Source: Selenomonas sp. (GTDB lineage Bacteria; Bacillota; Negativicutes; Selenomonadales; Selenomonadaceae). From it: 64,000 nt of DNA. The stretch spans positions 287,399 through 351,398 of the forward strand of contig JAKVOG010000002.1 of assembly GCA_022482925.1 (NCBI GenBank), written 5' to 3'. Below the pieces are notes generated by a model that was not told where the DNA came from, did no database searches, and worked only from the letters and a program-made list of their open reading frames with translations. Made by a program: the position numbers and the translations under genes. Shown here one piece after another: positions 1 through 10,515 of this stretch (within the stretch, counting starts at the first letter, position 1; every line of letters begins with the position of its first letter).

Positions 1-2508
1 GGTGTACACACGGGCGATTCCATCGTTGTGGCTCCTTCGCAGACGCTGACGGACCATGAATATCAGATGCTCCGCAGCGCCAGTCTGCGCATTATCCGCG
101 AGCTCGGCATCGAGGGCGGCTGCAATGCGCAGTATGCACTGGATCCGGACAGCAACCGCTACTATGTCATTGAGGTCAACCCGCGTGTCAGCCGTTCTTC
201 GGCACTGGCTTCCAAGGCTACCGGCTATCCGATTGCCAAGGTCTCGGCCAAGATTGCCATCGGCTATTCCCTCGATGAGATCACCAATGCCGTTACCCAG
301 AAGACGAAAGCCTGCTTCGAGCCGGCACTTGATTACTGTGTCGTCAAATTCCCGCGCTGGCCGTTCGACAAGTTTGTCTATGCTGACCGTACGCTCGGCA
401 CGCAGATGAAGGCTACGGGCGAGGTCATGAGCATTGACCGTCATTTCGAAGGAGCAATCCTCAAGGCCGCCCGCTCGCTGGAGATCGGCGTGCACCGCCT
501 GCATATGGAAAAGATGGACGAGTGGGATGATGCCCGCGTCAAGAAGAACCTTGCGCGCATCAACGATGAACGCATCTTCGTGATTGCCGAAGCCCTGCGC
601 CGCGGCATCGCGAGCGTTGACGAGATCCATGAGATCACGAAGGTTGACAAGTGGTTCATCAATAAGATCAAGAACATCACGGATGTAGAAGTCCTGCTGG
701 CCAGGGAGCCGCTGACTCCGAAACACATGCTGGCAGCCAAGAATGTCGGTCTGGCCGATGTCTCGATCGCTGAGATCACGGGCAAGTCTGCCGATGAGAT
801 CCGGACGATCCGCAAGAGCATGAATATCCTGCCCTGCTACAAGATGGTCGATACCTGCGCAGCCGAATTTGAGGCGGCTACGCCGTACTACTACTCGACA
901 TTCCATGCGCAGCAGGATGAGGTCGAGACTTCAACGGCCCGCAAGGTGGTTGTGCTTGGTTCCGGCCCGATCCGCATCGGACAGGGTGTCGAGTTCGATT
1001 ACTGCTCGGTTCACTCGGTCTGGGCGCTCAAAGAGATGGGCATTGAGGCTATCATCATCAACAACAACCCGGAGACCGTCTCCACGGACTTCGATATCTC
1101 AGACCGGCTGTATTTCGAGCCGCTGACGACCGAGGATGTACTCAACATCATCGATAAGGAGAAGCCGGAGGGCGTCATCGTCCAGTTTGGCGGCCAGACG
1201 GCCATCAATCTCGCGGCTTCCCTGCAGAAAGCCGGGGTCAAGGTATTCGGGACATCGGTCGATGATATCGACCGGGCCGAGGACCGTGAGCGCTTCGATG
1301 AAGTGCTTACCCAGACGAAGATTCCGCGCCCGCTGGGCATCAGCGTTACGAATCTGGATGACGCGATTGTCGGTGCAGCCAATATCGGTTATCCGGTCAT
1401 GGTCCGTCCTTCCTACGTACTGGGCGGCCGTGCGATGGAAATCGTCTATAACGAAGACGAGCTGCGCGACTACATGAGCCGTGCGGTAAAGGTCACGCCG
1501 GATCATCCGGTACTGGTTGACCGTTACATGCAGGGTACTGAGGTCGAGGTCGATGGCATCTCCGATGGCGTCGATGTGGTGATCCCGGGAATCATGGAGC
1601 ATGTCGAGCGCGCCGGCGTCCATTCAGGCGACAGCATCGCGGTCTATCCGCCGCGGACGCTTTCCTCCAAGGTCATCTACACGATCATCGATTATACGAA
1701 ACGTTTGGCAGTAGCCCTGCATGTCAAGGGTCTGCTGAATATCCAGTTTGTTGTCGTCAATGACGAAGTATTCATCATCGAGGTAAATCCGCGCTCAAGC
1801 CGCACGGTTCCGTTCCTGTCCAAGGTAACGGATATCAAGATGGTCAACCTGGCAACGCAGATCGCGCTGGGGTCGACGCTCAAGGAGCTCGGCTACCGTT
1901 CGGGTCTGGTACCGCCAAAACCGTATGTAGCGGTCAAGGCTCCGGTATTCTCCTTTGCGAAGATGACGGATGTCGACATTGCCCTCGGACCTGAGATGAA
2001 GTCCACAGGTGAAGTCATGGGCATCGATTATCACTATGCCCGCGCCCTCTACAAGGCAATCATCGGCTCCGGCATCAATGTGCCGACCAAGGGCTGTGTG
2101 CTCTTCACGGTTGCCGACAAGGATAAAGAAGAGATGATGCAGCTGGCCAAGGCCTTCTCGGAGCTGGATTTCAAGATTGCAGCCACCGAAGGAACGGCAA
2201 AAGCCATCATGTCGATGGGTATCGATGTCGAGATCGTCGGCAAGGTCCACGAGCGCAGCACCGATATCATCGAGAAGATCAAGAATGGCAATATCGATAT
2301 GGTTATCAATACGCTGACGCAGGGCAAGCATTCCCTGAAAGATGGATTCAAGATCCGCCGCGCTACGGTCGAGCATGGTATTGCCTGCCTGACCTCGCTG
2401 GATACGGCCTGGGAAGTCCTGCGCGTCCTGTCCTTCATGCGTGAGCGCCGGCTGGTCTACTCGCTGGCTATCCAGGACTATGTAGGTGGCGGTGATGATC
2501 TTGCCTAA
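1..2508 (+). CDS. carB: carbamoyl-phosphate synthase large subunit (5' end outside window)
   Basis: Large subunit of carbamoyl-phosphate synthase, which makes carbamoyl phosphate from bicarbonate, ATP and ammonia for pyrimidine (and arginine) synthesis. The frame is open from base 1, so the N-terminus lies upstream. What is visible is the end of the first ATP-grasp half ([15 protein letters not shown], then [15 protein letters not shown]), the oligomerisation region, the whole second ATP-grasp half ([46 protein letters not shown]) and the C-terminal MGS-like allosteric domain. About 836 of the usual ~1070 residues are present. It overlaps pyrK by 14 bases, as in Firmicute pyr operons. No defect is seen. 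Confidence 0.97.
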   Translation, partial: GVHTGDSIVVAPSQTLTDHEYQMLRSASLRIIRELGIEGGCNAQYALDPDSNRYYVIEVNPRVSRSSALASKATGYPIAKVSAKIAIGYSLDEITNAVTQKTKACFEPALDYCVVKFPRWPFDKFVYADRTLGTQMKATGEVMSIDRHFEGAILKAARSLEIGVHRLHMEKMDEWDDARVKKNLARINDERIFVIAEALRRGIASVDEIHEITKVDKWFINKIKNITDVEVLLAREPLTPKHMLAAKNVGLADVSIAEITGKSADEIRTIRKSMNILPCYKMVDTCAAEFEAATPYYYSTFHAQQDEVETSTARKVVVLGSGPIRIGQGVEFDYCSVHSVWALKEMGIEAIIINNNPETVSTDFDISDRLYFEPLTTEDVLNIIDKEKPEGVIVQFGGQTAINLAASLQKAGVKVFGTSVDDIDRAEDRERFDEVLTQTKIPRPLGISVTNLDDAIVGAANIGYPVMVRPSYVLGGRAMEIVYNEDELRDYMSRAVKVTPDHPVLVDRYMQGTEVEVDGISDGVDVVIPGIMEHVERAGVHSGDSIAVYPPRTLSSKVIYTIIDYTKRLAVALHVKGLLNIQFVVVNDEVFIIEVNPRSSRTVPFLSKVTDIKMVNLATQIALGSTLKELGYRSGLVPPKPYVAVKAPVFSFAKMTDVDIALGPEMKSTGEVMGIDYHYARALYKAIIGSGINVPTKGCVLFTVADKDKEEMMQLAKAFSELDFKIAATEGTAKAIMSMGIDVEIVGKVHERSTDIIEKIKNGNIDMVINTLTQGKHSLKDGFKIRRATVEHGIACLTSLDTAWEVLRVLSFMRERRLVYSLAIQDYVGGGDDLA

Positions 2509-3262
2509 GCTGGCTGTTGATGCTGTGATTCTCTCACAGCAGGAACTGGCTGCGGATGTATTCCGCATGGTCGTTGAAGCGCCAGCTATCGCCAGTCAGG
2601 CGGAGCCCGGACAGTTTGTCCAGCTCCGTCTGCTGACGGGCAGCTTCGTCCTGCGCCGTCCGGTCGGCATCGCCGAGGTCGACGAGAAGAAAGGCACGAT
2701 CTCCTTCATCTACCGGGTGGTAGGGAAGGGGACGAAAGCCTTTTCGGAGCTCGTCAACGGCGAAGTTGTCAATGTGCTTGGACCGCTCGGACATGGCTTT
2801 GATATGACCGCTCACCATCCGCTGATCGTCGGCGGTGGCATGGGACTTTCACCGGTACTCCTTTATGCGGCAGCTATGCAGGGCCGGGCCGATGTGCTGA
2901 TGGGCGGCAAGACTGCCGATGAGCTGTTCTGGGAAAAGCTGTATCAGCCGGTCACCGGGCAGATCTTTTGCACGACGGATGATGGCTCGCGGGGCACGAA
3001 AGGCTTCACGACCACACTTTTGCCGAAGCTTCTGCAGGATAATGCCTATGATCTGATCGTCGCCTGCGGGCCGGAGATCATGATGAAAGGCATTGCCAGG
3101 ATTGCCCGGGAACACGGCATCCGCTGTCAGGTTTCGCTGGAAAAGCGTATGGGCTGCGGTCTTGGTGCCTGCCTGTCCTGCTCGATCGATACGACGAACG
3201 GGCAGCGTAAAAAAGTCTGCAAGGATGGTCCGGTATTTGAGTCCGGGGAGGTGTTCGCATGA
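2495..3262 (+). CDS. pyrK: dihydroorotate dehydrogenase B, electron-transfer subunit
   Basis: Iron-sulfur flavoprotein that passes electrons from PyrD to NAD+ in class 1B dihydroorotate dehydrogenase. It has an N-terminal FAD-binding ferredoxin-reductase fold ([12 protein letters not shown]), a nucleotide-binding part ([16 protein letters not shown]) and a C-terminal [2Fe-2S] cluster motif with cysteines spaced C-x4-C-x2-C-x12-C in [12 protein letters not shown] to VCKDG. In-frame GTGs lie at 2486 and 2492, but ATG at 2495 has the best ribosome site (AGGTGG, 5 bases before), so I chose it. It overlaps the end of carB and, by an ATGA, the start of pyrD, which suggests coupled translation and an equimolar complex. 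Confidence 0.95.
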   Translation: MILPKLAVDAVILSQQELAADVFRMVVEAPAIASQAEPGQFVQLRLLTGSFVLRRPVGIAEVDEKKGTISFIYRVVGKGTKAFSELVNGEVVNVLGPLGHGFDMTAHHPLIVGGGMGLSPVLLYAAAMQGRADVLMGGKTADELFWEKLYQPVTGQIFCTTDDGSRGTKGFTTTLLPKLLQDNAYDLIVACGPEIMMKGIARIAREHGIRCQVSLEKRMGCGLGACLSCSIDTTNGQRKKVCKDGPVFESGEVFA

Positions 3263-4196
3263 GCAGAACTGTTGATTTTGCGGATAGCCGCCTGCAGACA
3301 AACCTGGCTGGTATAGCCATGAATACACCGGTACTTACGGCTTCCGGTACCTTCGGCTTTGGTGAGGAATTTGCCGATTTTGTCGATCTGCACCGCCTGG
3401 GCGGCGTCATGGTCAAGGGCACGACGCTCAAGCCGCGCCGTGGCAATGATGGCGTGCGCATCACCGAAACGCCGATGGGCATGATGAACTGCATCGGTCT
3501 GGAGAATCCCGGGGTGGAGATTTTCCTCAAGGAAACGCTGCCGCGTCTTCAGGCTTATGATATGAATGTCATCGTGAATATCTCCGGCAGTACCTGCGGA
3601 AGAATACGGCATCCTGGCAGAAATGCTGGATGTGCCCCGGCGTAGCGGCTCTTGAGCTCAACGTATCCTGTCCGAATGTCCGGGAGGGCGGTATCGTATT
3701 CGGAACCGATCCAAAGGCAGCTGCGGCTGTGGTACGGGAAGCGAAGAGCCATACGAAAAAGCCGGTTATCCTGAAATTGTCGCCGAATGTGACGGACATC
3801 GTGACGATGGCCAAAGCCGTCGAAGCTGCCGGCGCTGATGTGATCTCGCTGATCAATACGCTGATGGGCATGGAAATCAATATCCGTACCCGTAAACCGA
3901 CACTGGGCAATATCACGGGCGGCCTTTCGGGCCCCTGTGTAAAACCGGTGGCGCTGCGTATGGTCTGGCAGGTTGCACAGGCCGTCCAGGTGCCAATCAT
4001 CGGTATGGGCGGTATTACCAGCTGGGAGGATGCAGTAGAATTCTTCCTGGCCGGTGCCAGTGCAATCGCTGTCGGAACCGCGAATTTCATGGATCCGGCC
4101 GTTACGATGAAGATCTGTGATGGACTCAATGACTATCTGGTGCAAAACCATATCGATCATATCCAGGATCTCGTAGGTAAAATTGAACTTGGCTGA
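3259..4196 (+). CDS. pyrD: dihydroorotate dehydrogenase B, catalytic subunit (two apparent frameshifts)
   Basis: FMN enzyme oxidising dihydroorotate to orotate; partner of PyrK. The first part gives the substrate and FMN region ([35 protein letters not shown]). The last part gives [13 protein letters not shown], with the class 1 catalytic cysteine, and the phosphate-binding [12 protein letters not shown]. Between them the frame is lost for about 45 bases. Removing one C from the CC at 3593 and one from the CCCC at 3635 restores [24 protein letters not shown], the expected sequence. Both breaks are +1 in cytosine runs, so I read this as an intact gene with base-calling errors. Read literally it is a pseudogene. 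Confidence 0.9.
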
Positions 4197-4223
4197 GCCA
4201 ATGGAATAAGAAAGGAGCCGGTT

Positions 4224-4940
4224 ATGGCAGATGAACGACTGATCGCCGCTCTGGACTTCCACACGATGGAAGACGTGCGTGCGCTTGTCAATAAGTTGGG
4301 CGATAGTGTCTCCTATTATAAAGTCGGTATGGAGCTTTTCTATAGTGTCGGCGGTGAGGTGGTTACCTGGCTGCGGGCTCAGGGCAAGGATGTATTCCTT
4401 GACCTGAAGCTCCATGATATCCCGAATACCGTAGCGGGGGGGCTCTGTTCCCTTATGGGACTGGGGGCTTCAATGCTCAATGTCCATGCCAGCGGTGGTT
4501 ATACGATGATGCAGACGGCGGCAGATCGTCTGCATGAGGAAGCGGCAAGACGGAATGTTCCCTGCCCGAAGCTGATTGCCGTTACGGTCCTGACCAGTAT
4601 CGATCAGGATGACTGGGACGGGATTGGTCAGGCCTTGCCGATAAAATCTGCAGTCGTGCGCTGGGCAAAACTGGCCCGCAAGGCAGGACTGGATGGTGTC
4701 GTAGCCTCGCCACAGGAAGCAGCGCTCATTCGCGAGGCCTGCGGTCCGGATTTCCTGATCGTGACACCGGGCGTACGTCCGGCCGGCTCAGCCGTGAACG
4801 ATCAGAGCCGCATCGCCACACCAGCTGCAGCCCTGCAGCGCGGTGCCAGTCATCTGGTCATCGGCCGCCCAATCCGCGCCGCTGAAGATCCGCGGCAAGC
4901 TGCTTTAGCGATTTTAAAAGAAATGGAGACAATGAAATAA
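4224..4940 (+). CDS. pyrF: orotidine-5'-phosphate decarboxylase
   Basis: Last step of UMP synthesis, OMP to UMP. The 238-residue TIM barrel shows the hallmark catalytic Asp-Lys-Asp array in FLDLKLHDIPNTV and the phosphate-binding VTPGVRP and LVIGRPIRAA near the C-terminus. AAAGGAG lies 8 bases before the ATG. The stop codon abuts the pyrE ATG without a gap, so the two are co-translated. Length and motifs are normal for the bacterial short form. Confidence 0.96.
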   Translation: MADERLIAALDFHTMEDVRALVNKLGDSVSYYKVGMELFYSVGGEVVTWLRAQGKDVFLDLKLHDIPNTVAGGLCSLMGLGASMLNVHASGGYTMMQTAADRLHEEAARRNVPCPKLIAVTVLTSIDQDDWDGIGQALPIKSAVVRWAKLARKAGLDGVVASPQEAALIREACGPDFLIVTPGVRPAGSAVNDQSRIATPAAALQRGASHLVIGRPIRAAEDPRQAALAILKEMETMK

Positions 4941-5519
4941 ATGACGGAACAGGAAGTAAAAGATTTACTGATCAAGACGAATGCCATCATGAATGGACAT
5001 TTCCTGCTGACCTCCGGTCTGCACAGTCCGCATTATGTGGAGAAGTTCAATGTGCTGCAGCATCCGAAATATACTCAGCAGCTTTGTGAAGCCATGGCAG
5101 AGAAATTCAAGGATGCCGGGATTGAGACGGTCGTCGGTCCGGTGACCGGCGGCATCCTGCTGGCTCATGAGACGGGCAAGGCTCTCGGAACACGTGCAAT
5201 CTTCACGGAGCGCGTGGACGGCAAGATGACCTTTCGCCGCGGATTCTCCCTGCATGAGGGCGAGCGCGTGCTTATCGTTGAGGATATCGTCACCACGGGC
5301 GGTTCCATCAAGGAAGTCATCGATGTAGTCAAGGCTCATGGCGGCATCCCGGTAGCGGTCAGCATGCTGGTTGACCGCAGTGGTGGCAAGGTCAGCTTCG
5401 GGGATGTTCCCTGCACGGCTCTGCTCCATCTGAACGTTGAAACGTACCAGCCATCCGAATGCCCACTCTGCAAACAGGGCGTTCCCATGACAAAACGTGG
5501 CAGCACAGGAAAACACTGA
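4941..5519 (+). CDS. pyrE: orotate phosphoribosyltransferase
   Basis: Transfers ribose phosphate from PRPP to orotate to make OMP, the step before PyrF. At 192 residues it is typical. The PRPP-binding loop motif VLIVEDIVTTGGS is intact, and the family N-terminus (LLTSGLHSPHYVEKF) is clear. It is the last gene of the operon: the stop is followed within 30 bases by an intrinsic terminator. A cysteine pair near the C-terminus (CPLCKQG) is seen in many Firmicute PyrE proteins and may hold a metal. Confidence 0.96.
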   Translation: MTEQEVKDLLIKTNAIMNGHFLLTSGLHSPHYVEKFNVLQHPKYTQQLCEAMAEKFKDAGIETVVGPVTGGILLAHETGKALGTRAIFTERVDGKMTFRRGFSLHEGERVLIVEDIVTTGGSIKEVIDVVKAHGGIPVAVSMLVDRSGGKVSFGDVPCTALLHLNVETYQPSECPLCKQGVPMTKRGSTGKH

Positions 5520-5544
5520 GCCTGTACGCTGTACTATTCTGATC

Positions 5545-5576
5545 AAACCGATGCCGCTTGAATGGCATCGGTTTTT
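5545..5576 (+). terminator. intrinsic terminator of the pyr operon
   Basis: Perfect 9-bp stem ACCGATGCC / GGCATCGGT with an 8-base loop, followed by five T residues. It lies 26 bases after pyrE and ends the pyrimidine transcript. Confidence 0.85.
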
Positions 5577-5626
5577 GTCGTATAATTTAAGAGTTACGAA
5601 TAACAGGATCGAGGCAGGTGAGCAGC

Positions 5627-6355
5627 ATGAAAGATGAGACGATTGAACGGGTCCGGCAGGAGACCGGTGACTGGCAGTATATGCAGGATCTCCCCGAGGA
5701 ATGGCATGGGTTCTCACTGGACAGGACGGCTGCCATCGGCAAGGATATGTATACGCTGTACCGCTATTTCAATGAGGAACTGCATAAGAGCGTGACGGTC
5801 TATTTTCACGAGGAAACCAATGAATACAAGGTCTGTCTGAAGATTGGCCTGATCGAGTTCTGCCGGATCGAGTTCATTACTCCCAGCCTGTCCGTGTTCG
5901 AAGATCTGCTGAACAAGCAGTTCGATCAGCTGCTGCTGGATATGGTGGAATTCAATCCGAAGACACTCAGCAGCATTGCCCATGATAAGGGAATCACGAC
6001 CTGGGAGGTCGGAAAGAAGCTGCCGGAAACACTGGAAGGTTTTACGCTCTATATCCATCCGGCTCAGCCAGTGAAGATCAATAACGGTTCGTATATCATC
6101 ATTGATTATGTGGACTTTTCGCTCGAAAGCAGCTTTACGGTCTATTACAATATCTACCGGGATGAATTCTTCGCGGAGGCACGTATCTGGAATATCCCGG
6201 ACGTAAATTATGATTTTGATTCCAATGAACTGACGGAATTGGAAGAGAAGCTCCATGACCGGATGATTCCCCGCCTGAAGCAGGTCCGCAGCTGGGCTGA
6301 GCAGCAGGCTGCGGAACGGAAACAGAAGGAAGCAAAGGAGAAGGAAAACGCGTGA
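5627..6355 (+). CDS. unknown protein with two related halves
   Basis: I do not recognise a named family. The 242-residue soluble protein seems internally duplicated. Residues ~20-100 and ~130-220 each start with a LPE..GF(S/T)L segment and continue as beta-rich stretches with similar pattern (LYRYFNEEL..SVTVYFHEETNEYKV and IIDYVDFSLESSFTVYYNIYRDEF), each ending in a leucine-rich helix. The C-terminus is a charged Lys/Glu helix. ATG 5627 has AGGTGA 5 bases upstream; a GTG at 5618 is the alternative. The stop overlaps the start of the nucleoid-associated protein gene (GTGA), so the two are translated together and may act together. Confidence 0.7.
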   Translation: MKDETIERVRQETGDWQYMQDLPEEWHGFSLDRTAAIGKDMYTLYRYFNEELHKSVTVYFHEETNEYKVCLKIGLIEFCRIEFITPSLSVFEDLLNKQFDQLLLDMVEFNPKTLSSIAHDKGITTWEVGKKLPETLEGFTLYIHPAQPVKINNGSYIIIDYVDFSLESSFTVYYNIYRDEFFAEARIWNIPDVNYDFDSNELTELEEKLHDRMIPRLKQVRSWAEQQAAERKQKEAKEKENA

Positions 6356-7353
6356 TTATTATCGATAAGGCAATTCTGCACATTTTGGATTTCAATTCAG
6401 GGATGACCGTCTACTCAGATGAGGAGCTGACCATACAGGACAGCATCGAGACCTTCCTCCTGAAGCACATCGAGAAATCCTGGGGCAGTCAGGAAGCCAA
6501 ACCGGGAACGTTCTATGATGACAGTTCCTTCCAGAAGATGATGGGCGAATATCTCGCCGGTGATATGAGTTTTGTCCCGTTCTCCAAAGCCGTTACGCAT
6601 ATGCTCGAAGATGCCTTCACCCATGCCGAAGAGATGGCATCGGCAGATGTTATCGTGGCCGATGTGCGCATCGATGACCAGCGCCAGATTGCGGTGTTCA
6701 AATCGAACAGCCATATCGGCTATACGCATCAGGTCAACCAGACCGAAAACGGCATCAAGAACGAGATCATCAATCATTATTCCATCATGCCGAACCTGAC
6801 CCAGAAGATGGATGAATTCGCGTTCATCAATACCGAAACAAAGGCGATCTCGGTCAATTCGAAGAAGTATACCATCGATGGCAACTCCATCTACGTGTTC
6901 CCGGAGATCCTGCTGGAATGCAGTCTCGCGCCTTCACCGAAGGAGGCCATCAAGAATCTGAGCAAGACGGCTGCCAAGGTGGCCGAAGCCTATGGGCAGG
7001 ACAAGGTAAGCACGGAAGCGGCGGTCAAGAGCTATGTGGCCGAAAACATGCAGGAAAGCGATGAACTTGACCTGGTGGATGCCGGCAAGGAGATTTTTCG
7101 GGAGAATCCGGCCATGCAGGCTGATTTCGACAACGCCATCAAGGATGCCGGTTTTACGGAACCGGTCAAGATGGACCAGGAAGCCACCATCAAGAAAGTA
7201 TGCAAGCATAAGCTCAAGACCGATACCGGCATTGAGCTGACCATACCGACGGATTACTTCGATAACACGGAATATGTGGAGTTCAATAACAATGATGACG
7301 GCACACTGTCCATCACGCTCAAGCATATCGCCAATATTGTCAATCGCGGGTAA
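6352..7353 (+). CDS. nucleoid-associated protein, NdpA/YejK family
   Basis: A 333-residue member of the 37-kDa nucleoid-associated protein family (YejK/NdpA type), thought to bind the chromosome. Support: the N-terminus (IDKAILHILDFNSG), the central SHIGYTHQVNQTENGIKNEI block and the C-terminal KTDTGIELTIPTDYFDN block, in family order and at family length. It starts with GTG, overlapping the previous stop, with AAAGGAGAAGGAAA just upstream. The Firmicute members are poorly studied; DNA binding is inferred from the family, not from a visible DNA-binding motif. Confidence 0.8.
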   Translation: MIIIDKAILHILDFNSGMTVYSDEELTIQDSIETFLLKHIEKSWGSQEAKPGTFYDDSSFQKMMGEYLAGDMSFVPFSKAVTHMLEDAFTHAEEMASADVIVADVRIDDQRQIAVFKSNSHIGYTHQVNQTENGIKNEIINHYSIMPNLTQKMDEFAFINTETKAISVNSKKYTIDGNSIYVFPEILLECSLAPSPKEAIKNLSKTAAKVAEAYGQDKVSTEAAVKSYVAENMQESDELDLVDAGKEIFRENPAMQADFDNAIKDAGFTEPVKMDQEATIKKVCKHKLKTDTGIELTIPTDYFDNTEYVEFNNNDDGTLSITLKHIANIVNRG

Positions 7354-7380
7354 TGACTCCGTCAAAGAAAAGGAGAATCT

Positions 7381-9187
7381 ATGCAGGTCAATGGTGATTT
7401 AGGAAACATCAAAACCTACCTATTGAAGGAACTCGAGGACCTCTATACACTCAGCGTTCCGATTGGTCAGCTGTCGACGCATGAGCTGAATGAACGCATG
7501 CTGGCAATCACGGATATACTGGACCGCGAAGTAGCGGTCTATATGAATCGTCAGGGCAAGATCGTACAGGTGTCACTCGGTGATGCGGATACCGTCGATC
7601 TGCCGGAAGTCCAGCGCCAGGCGCGCTCGGAGCACAGTCTGTCGGGCATCCGCTGCGTACACACACATCCCAGCGGGGATGTACGCCTGAGCGAGCCGGA
7701 TCTTTCCTCGCTGCGCCGGCTGCGTTTTGACTGCATGGCCGCGATTGGACGACAGGATGGCAAGATCATCGGCAGTATGGGCTTCTTTACCGGCGACCTG
7801 CAGGAAGACGGGACGCCGGTGCTCTCGGTCTATGGTCCGGCCACAGAAAAGATACTTGACCAGATCAACCTCAATATGCTGATCACGGTCGTCAACAAGA
7901 AGCTCAATGCCCTGACCACCAAAAGTACGGCGGACTGATGAGGAACGTGCAATCCTGGCCGGGGTGGAGCGTACGGGCATGCGCTCTGGCCCTATCGAGG
8001 AATCCATGGCCGAGCTGGAACGTCTGGCGGATACGGCTGGTGCGGTCATTGTTGGCCGATTCACGCAGCGCAAGGAAAAACCGGATGCCGCCCTTTTTCT
8101 GGGCAAAGGCAAGGTTTCCGAGATTGCGATGGAAATCCAGAATACGGGATGCCACGCTGCTGATCCTCGATGATGAGCTGACGCCGTCCCAGCAGCATAA
8201 TCTGGAACAGATCCTCGGCATCAAGGTCATTGACCGTACGGCTCTGATCCTGGATATCTTTGCGCAGCGGGCTCGCTCGCGTGAAGGCAAACTGCAGGTC
8301 GAGCTGGCACAGCTCAAGTACAACCTGCCACGTCTGGGCGGGCAGGGCCTGGTCCTGTCCCGCCTTGGCGGCGGCATCGGTACGCGCGGACCGGGTGAGA
8401 CCAAGCTGGAGGTAGACCGTCGCCGTATCTATACGAAGATACATGACATCGAGCGCCAGATCGAGGGCCTGCGCAAGAACCGCAGCCTGCACCGGACCCG
8501 GCGCAAGGAATCACGCATTCCGCTCGTGGCCCTGGTAGGCTATACCAATGCCGGAAAGTCAACGCTGCTCAATAAGCTCACGGATTCGGCCGTATTTGCA
8601 GAAGATAAGCTGTTTGCCACGCTGGATCCGACGACGCGGCATCTGGTCCTGCCGGAAAAGCAGGAGATCCTGCTGACAGACACGGTCGGTTTCATCCAGA
8701 AACTGCCCCATACGCTGGTTACGGCGTTCTGGGCTACGCTGGAAGAAGTCCAGGAAGCCGACCTGCTGCTGCATGTCGTGGACTGCAGCAATGAGAATTA
8801 CGAGCAGCAGATCGAGGCCGTCATCGAAGTTCTCAAGGAACTGAAAGCAGAAGACAAACCAACGCTGTTCGTATTCAACAAGGTGGACCGTATCGCCAGT
8901 CCCCATCTGCGTGAGCAGATGATGCATGACCGGGAAGCGGTCTGCATTTCAGCTGCTACCGGGGAGAATCTGGATGAGCTTCAGCAGAAGATCGAAAGTT
9001 TCTTCCAGGAAAGCCAGGTCCAGATGACCCTGCTGGTTCCGTTTCCAGGATGGTGGTGTCATCACGAAACTGCATGCGCTCAACGCTGTTCGGGAGACCG
9101 AATATGTCGCCGAAGGGACTCAGGCTGCTCGTCAGCCTGCCGCTCTCAGAGAAAGATCGTTTCATTCCCTATCAGATAAAGGAGTAA
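7381..9187 (+). CDS. hflX: GTPase HflX with N-terminal JAMM/RadC-like domain (four apparent frameshifts)
   Basis: Ribosome-associated GTPase of the HflX family. The first ~185 residues form a separate domain with a JAMM-type metal motif: E50, then HTHPSGDVRLSEPD (H94, H96, S104, D107), very close to the RadC signature. Next come the HflX N-domain (LFLGKGKVSEI; LGGQGLVLSRLGGGIGTRGPGETKLE) and the G domain with GYTNAGKSTLLN (G1), DPTT (G2), DTVGF (G3) and NKVD (G4). The frame breaks at A4 7921, G3 8146, CC 9045 and GG 9123. Deleting one base in each run gives one protein of ~600 residues ending in SEKDRFIPYQIKE. Long HflX forms of this kind are known to me from Negativicutes and some clostridia, so the fusion is probably real. 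Confidence 0.85.
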
Positions 9188-9194
9188 GTATAAA

Positions 9195-10439
9195 TTGCCA
9201 TTTTCTAAGAAGATCATGGACCTCAAGCAAGTGGTCCTGAAAGAATCCCAGCCGTTGTTCAATCACGTGGATGAAGTCGCCGAAGTCAATACGCTCAAGG
9301 TGCTTGACGCCATGCGTGAATGCAAGGTTTCAGAAGCGCATTTCAATACGACATCCGGCTATGCCTATGATGATATCGGTCGCAGCAAGCTCGAGGAGCT
9401 CTATGCGAAGATCTTCGGCGCTGAGCGTGCGCTGGTACGGACGCAGTTCGTCTCAGGGACGCACGCGCTGGCTACGGTGCTTTTCGGCATCCTGCGTCCG
9501 GGCGATGAGCTCGTTTCGCTGACGGGCAAACCGTATGATACCATGCAGACGGTCATCGGCTACGACAACCCGAGCCCGGGTTCCCTCAAAGAGTTCGGTG
9601 TGCTCTATAATGAGCTGCCGATGGTTGATGGCAAGGTGGATATGGCGGGCATTAAGTCGGTCATCACGGAGCATACGAAAATGGTAGAGATCCAGCGTTC
9701 CCGTGGCTACAGCATGCGGAATCCGCTGTCCATCGAGGATATCCGGTCCATCACGGCTGAAGTTCACCGGATCAAACCGGACTGTGTCTGCTTTGTCGAT
9801 AACTGCTATGGTGAGTTTGTCGACACGCTGGAGCCGACGCAGGTGGGAGCCGATATCATGGCGGGATCGCTCATCAAAAATCCAGGCGGTGGACTGGCAC
9901 CAACTGGCGGCTATATCGTCGGCCGGGACAAGCTGGTCGAACTGGCTTCCTATCGCCTGACGGCACCGGGAATGGGGGATGAGCTGGGTGCGAGCCTGGC
10001 CAATAACCGTCTGCTCTTCCAGGGGCTTTTCCTTGCGCCGCATGTCGTTGCGCAGGCAATCAAAGGCGCCTTGTTCGCTGCTGGTATGTTTGCTAACCTG
10101 GGTTACAAGACGCTGCCGCTGCCGACAGATGTCCGGGGCGATATCATCCAGGCCATTGAGCTCGGTACGGCAGAGAAAATGGTGGCATTCTGTGGCGGCA
10201 TTCAGAAATATTCGCCGGTGGATTCGTATGCGGCACCGGAGCCATGGGATATGCCGGGCTATGCGGATAAGATCATCATGGCTGCCGGTACGTTCGTCCA
10301 GGGAGCTTCGATTGAGTTCAGTGCTGATGGACCGATGCGGGCACCATACAATGTCTACCTTCAGGGTGGACTGACGATGGAACATGCCATGATTGGGATC
10401 ATGGGAGCAGCACAGGCCATCGAAGATCTGGATCAATAA
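9195..10439 (+). CDS. PLP-dependent methionine gamma-lyase / aluminium-resistance family protein
   Basis: A 414-residue fold-type I PLP enzyme of the family annotated as aluminium resistance protein or methionine gamma-lyase family protein. Substrate unproven. The likely Schiff-base lysine is in MAGSLIKNPGGGLAPTGGY; FVDNCYGEFVD carries the PLP-ring aspartate. The start is TTG at 9195 with AAAGGAG about 10 bases upstream, 7 bases after the hflX stop, so it is probably co-transcribed with hflX. The order hflX, this gene, lexA is common in Firmicutes. No defect is seen. Confidence 0.85.
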   Translation: MPFSKKIMDLKQVVLKESQPLFNHVDEVAEVNTLKVLDAMRECKVSEAHFNTTSGYAYDDIGRSKLEELYAKIFGAERALVRTQFVSGTHALATVLFGILRPGDELVSLTGKPYDTMQTVIGYDNPSPGSLKEFGVLYNELPMVDGKVDMAGIKSVITEHTKMVEIQRSRGYSMRNPLSIEDIRSITAEVHRIKPDCVCFVDNCYGEFVDTLEPTQVGADIMAGSLIKNPGGGLAPTGGYIVGRDKLVELASYRLTAPGMGDELGASLANNRLLFQGLFLAPHVVAQAIKGALFAAGMFANLGYKTLPLPTDVRGDIIQAIELGTAEKMVAFCGGIQKYSPVDSYAAPEPWDMPGYADKIIMAAGTFVQGASIEFSADGPMRAPYNVYLQGGLTMEHAMIGIMGAAQAIEDLDQ

Positions 10440-10465
10440 CGCATATTGAATAATTATACCCATAG

Positions 10466-10502
10466 AAAAAGCCCATCAACCGGGAAAGTTGATGGGCTTT
10501 TG
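10466..10502. terminator. bidirectional terminator between converging genes
   Basis: Stem AAAAAGCCCATCAAC / GTTGATGGGCTTTT with a 7-base loop. The A-run before and the T-run after let it stop transcripts from both the lyase gene (plus) and lexA (minus). Confidence 0.85.
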
Positions 10503-10515
10503 TATCCGATATATC

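Noticed and set aside
3590..3640. Programmed frameshift in pyrD.
   Set aside because: Two +1 events ~45 bases apart at cytosine runs with no stimulator; the same pattern recurs in many unrelated genes of the window, so error is simpler.
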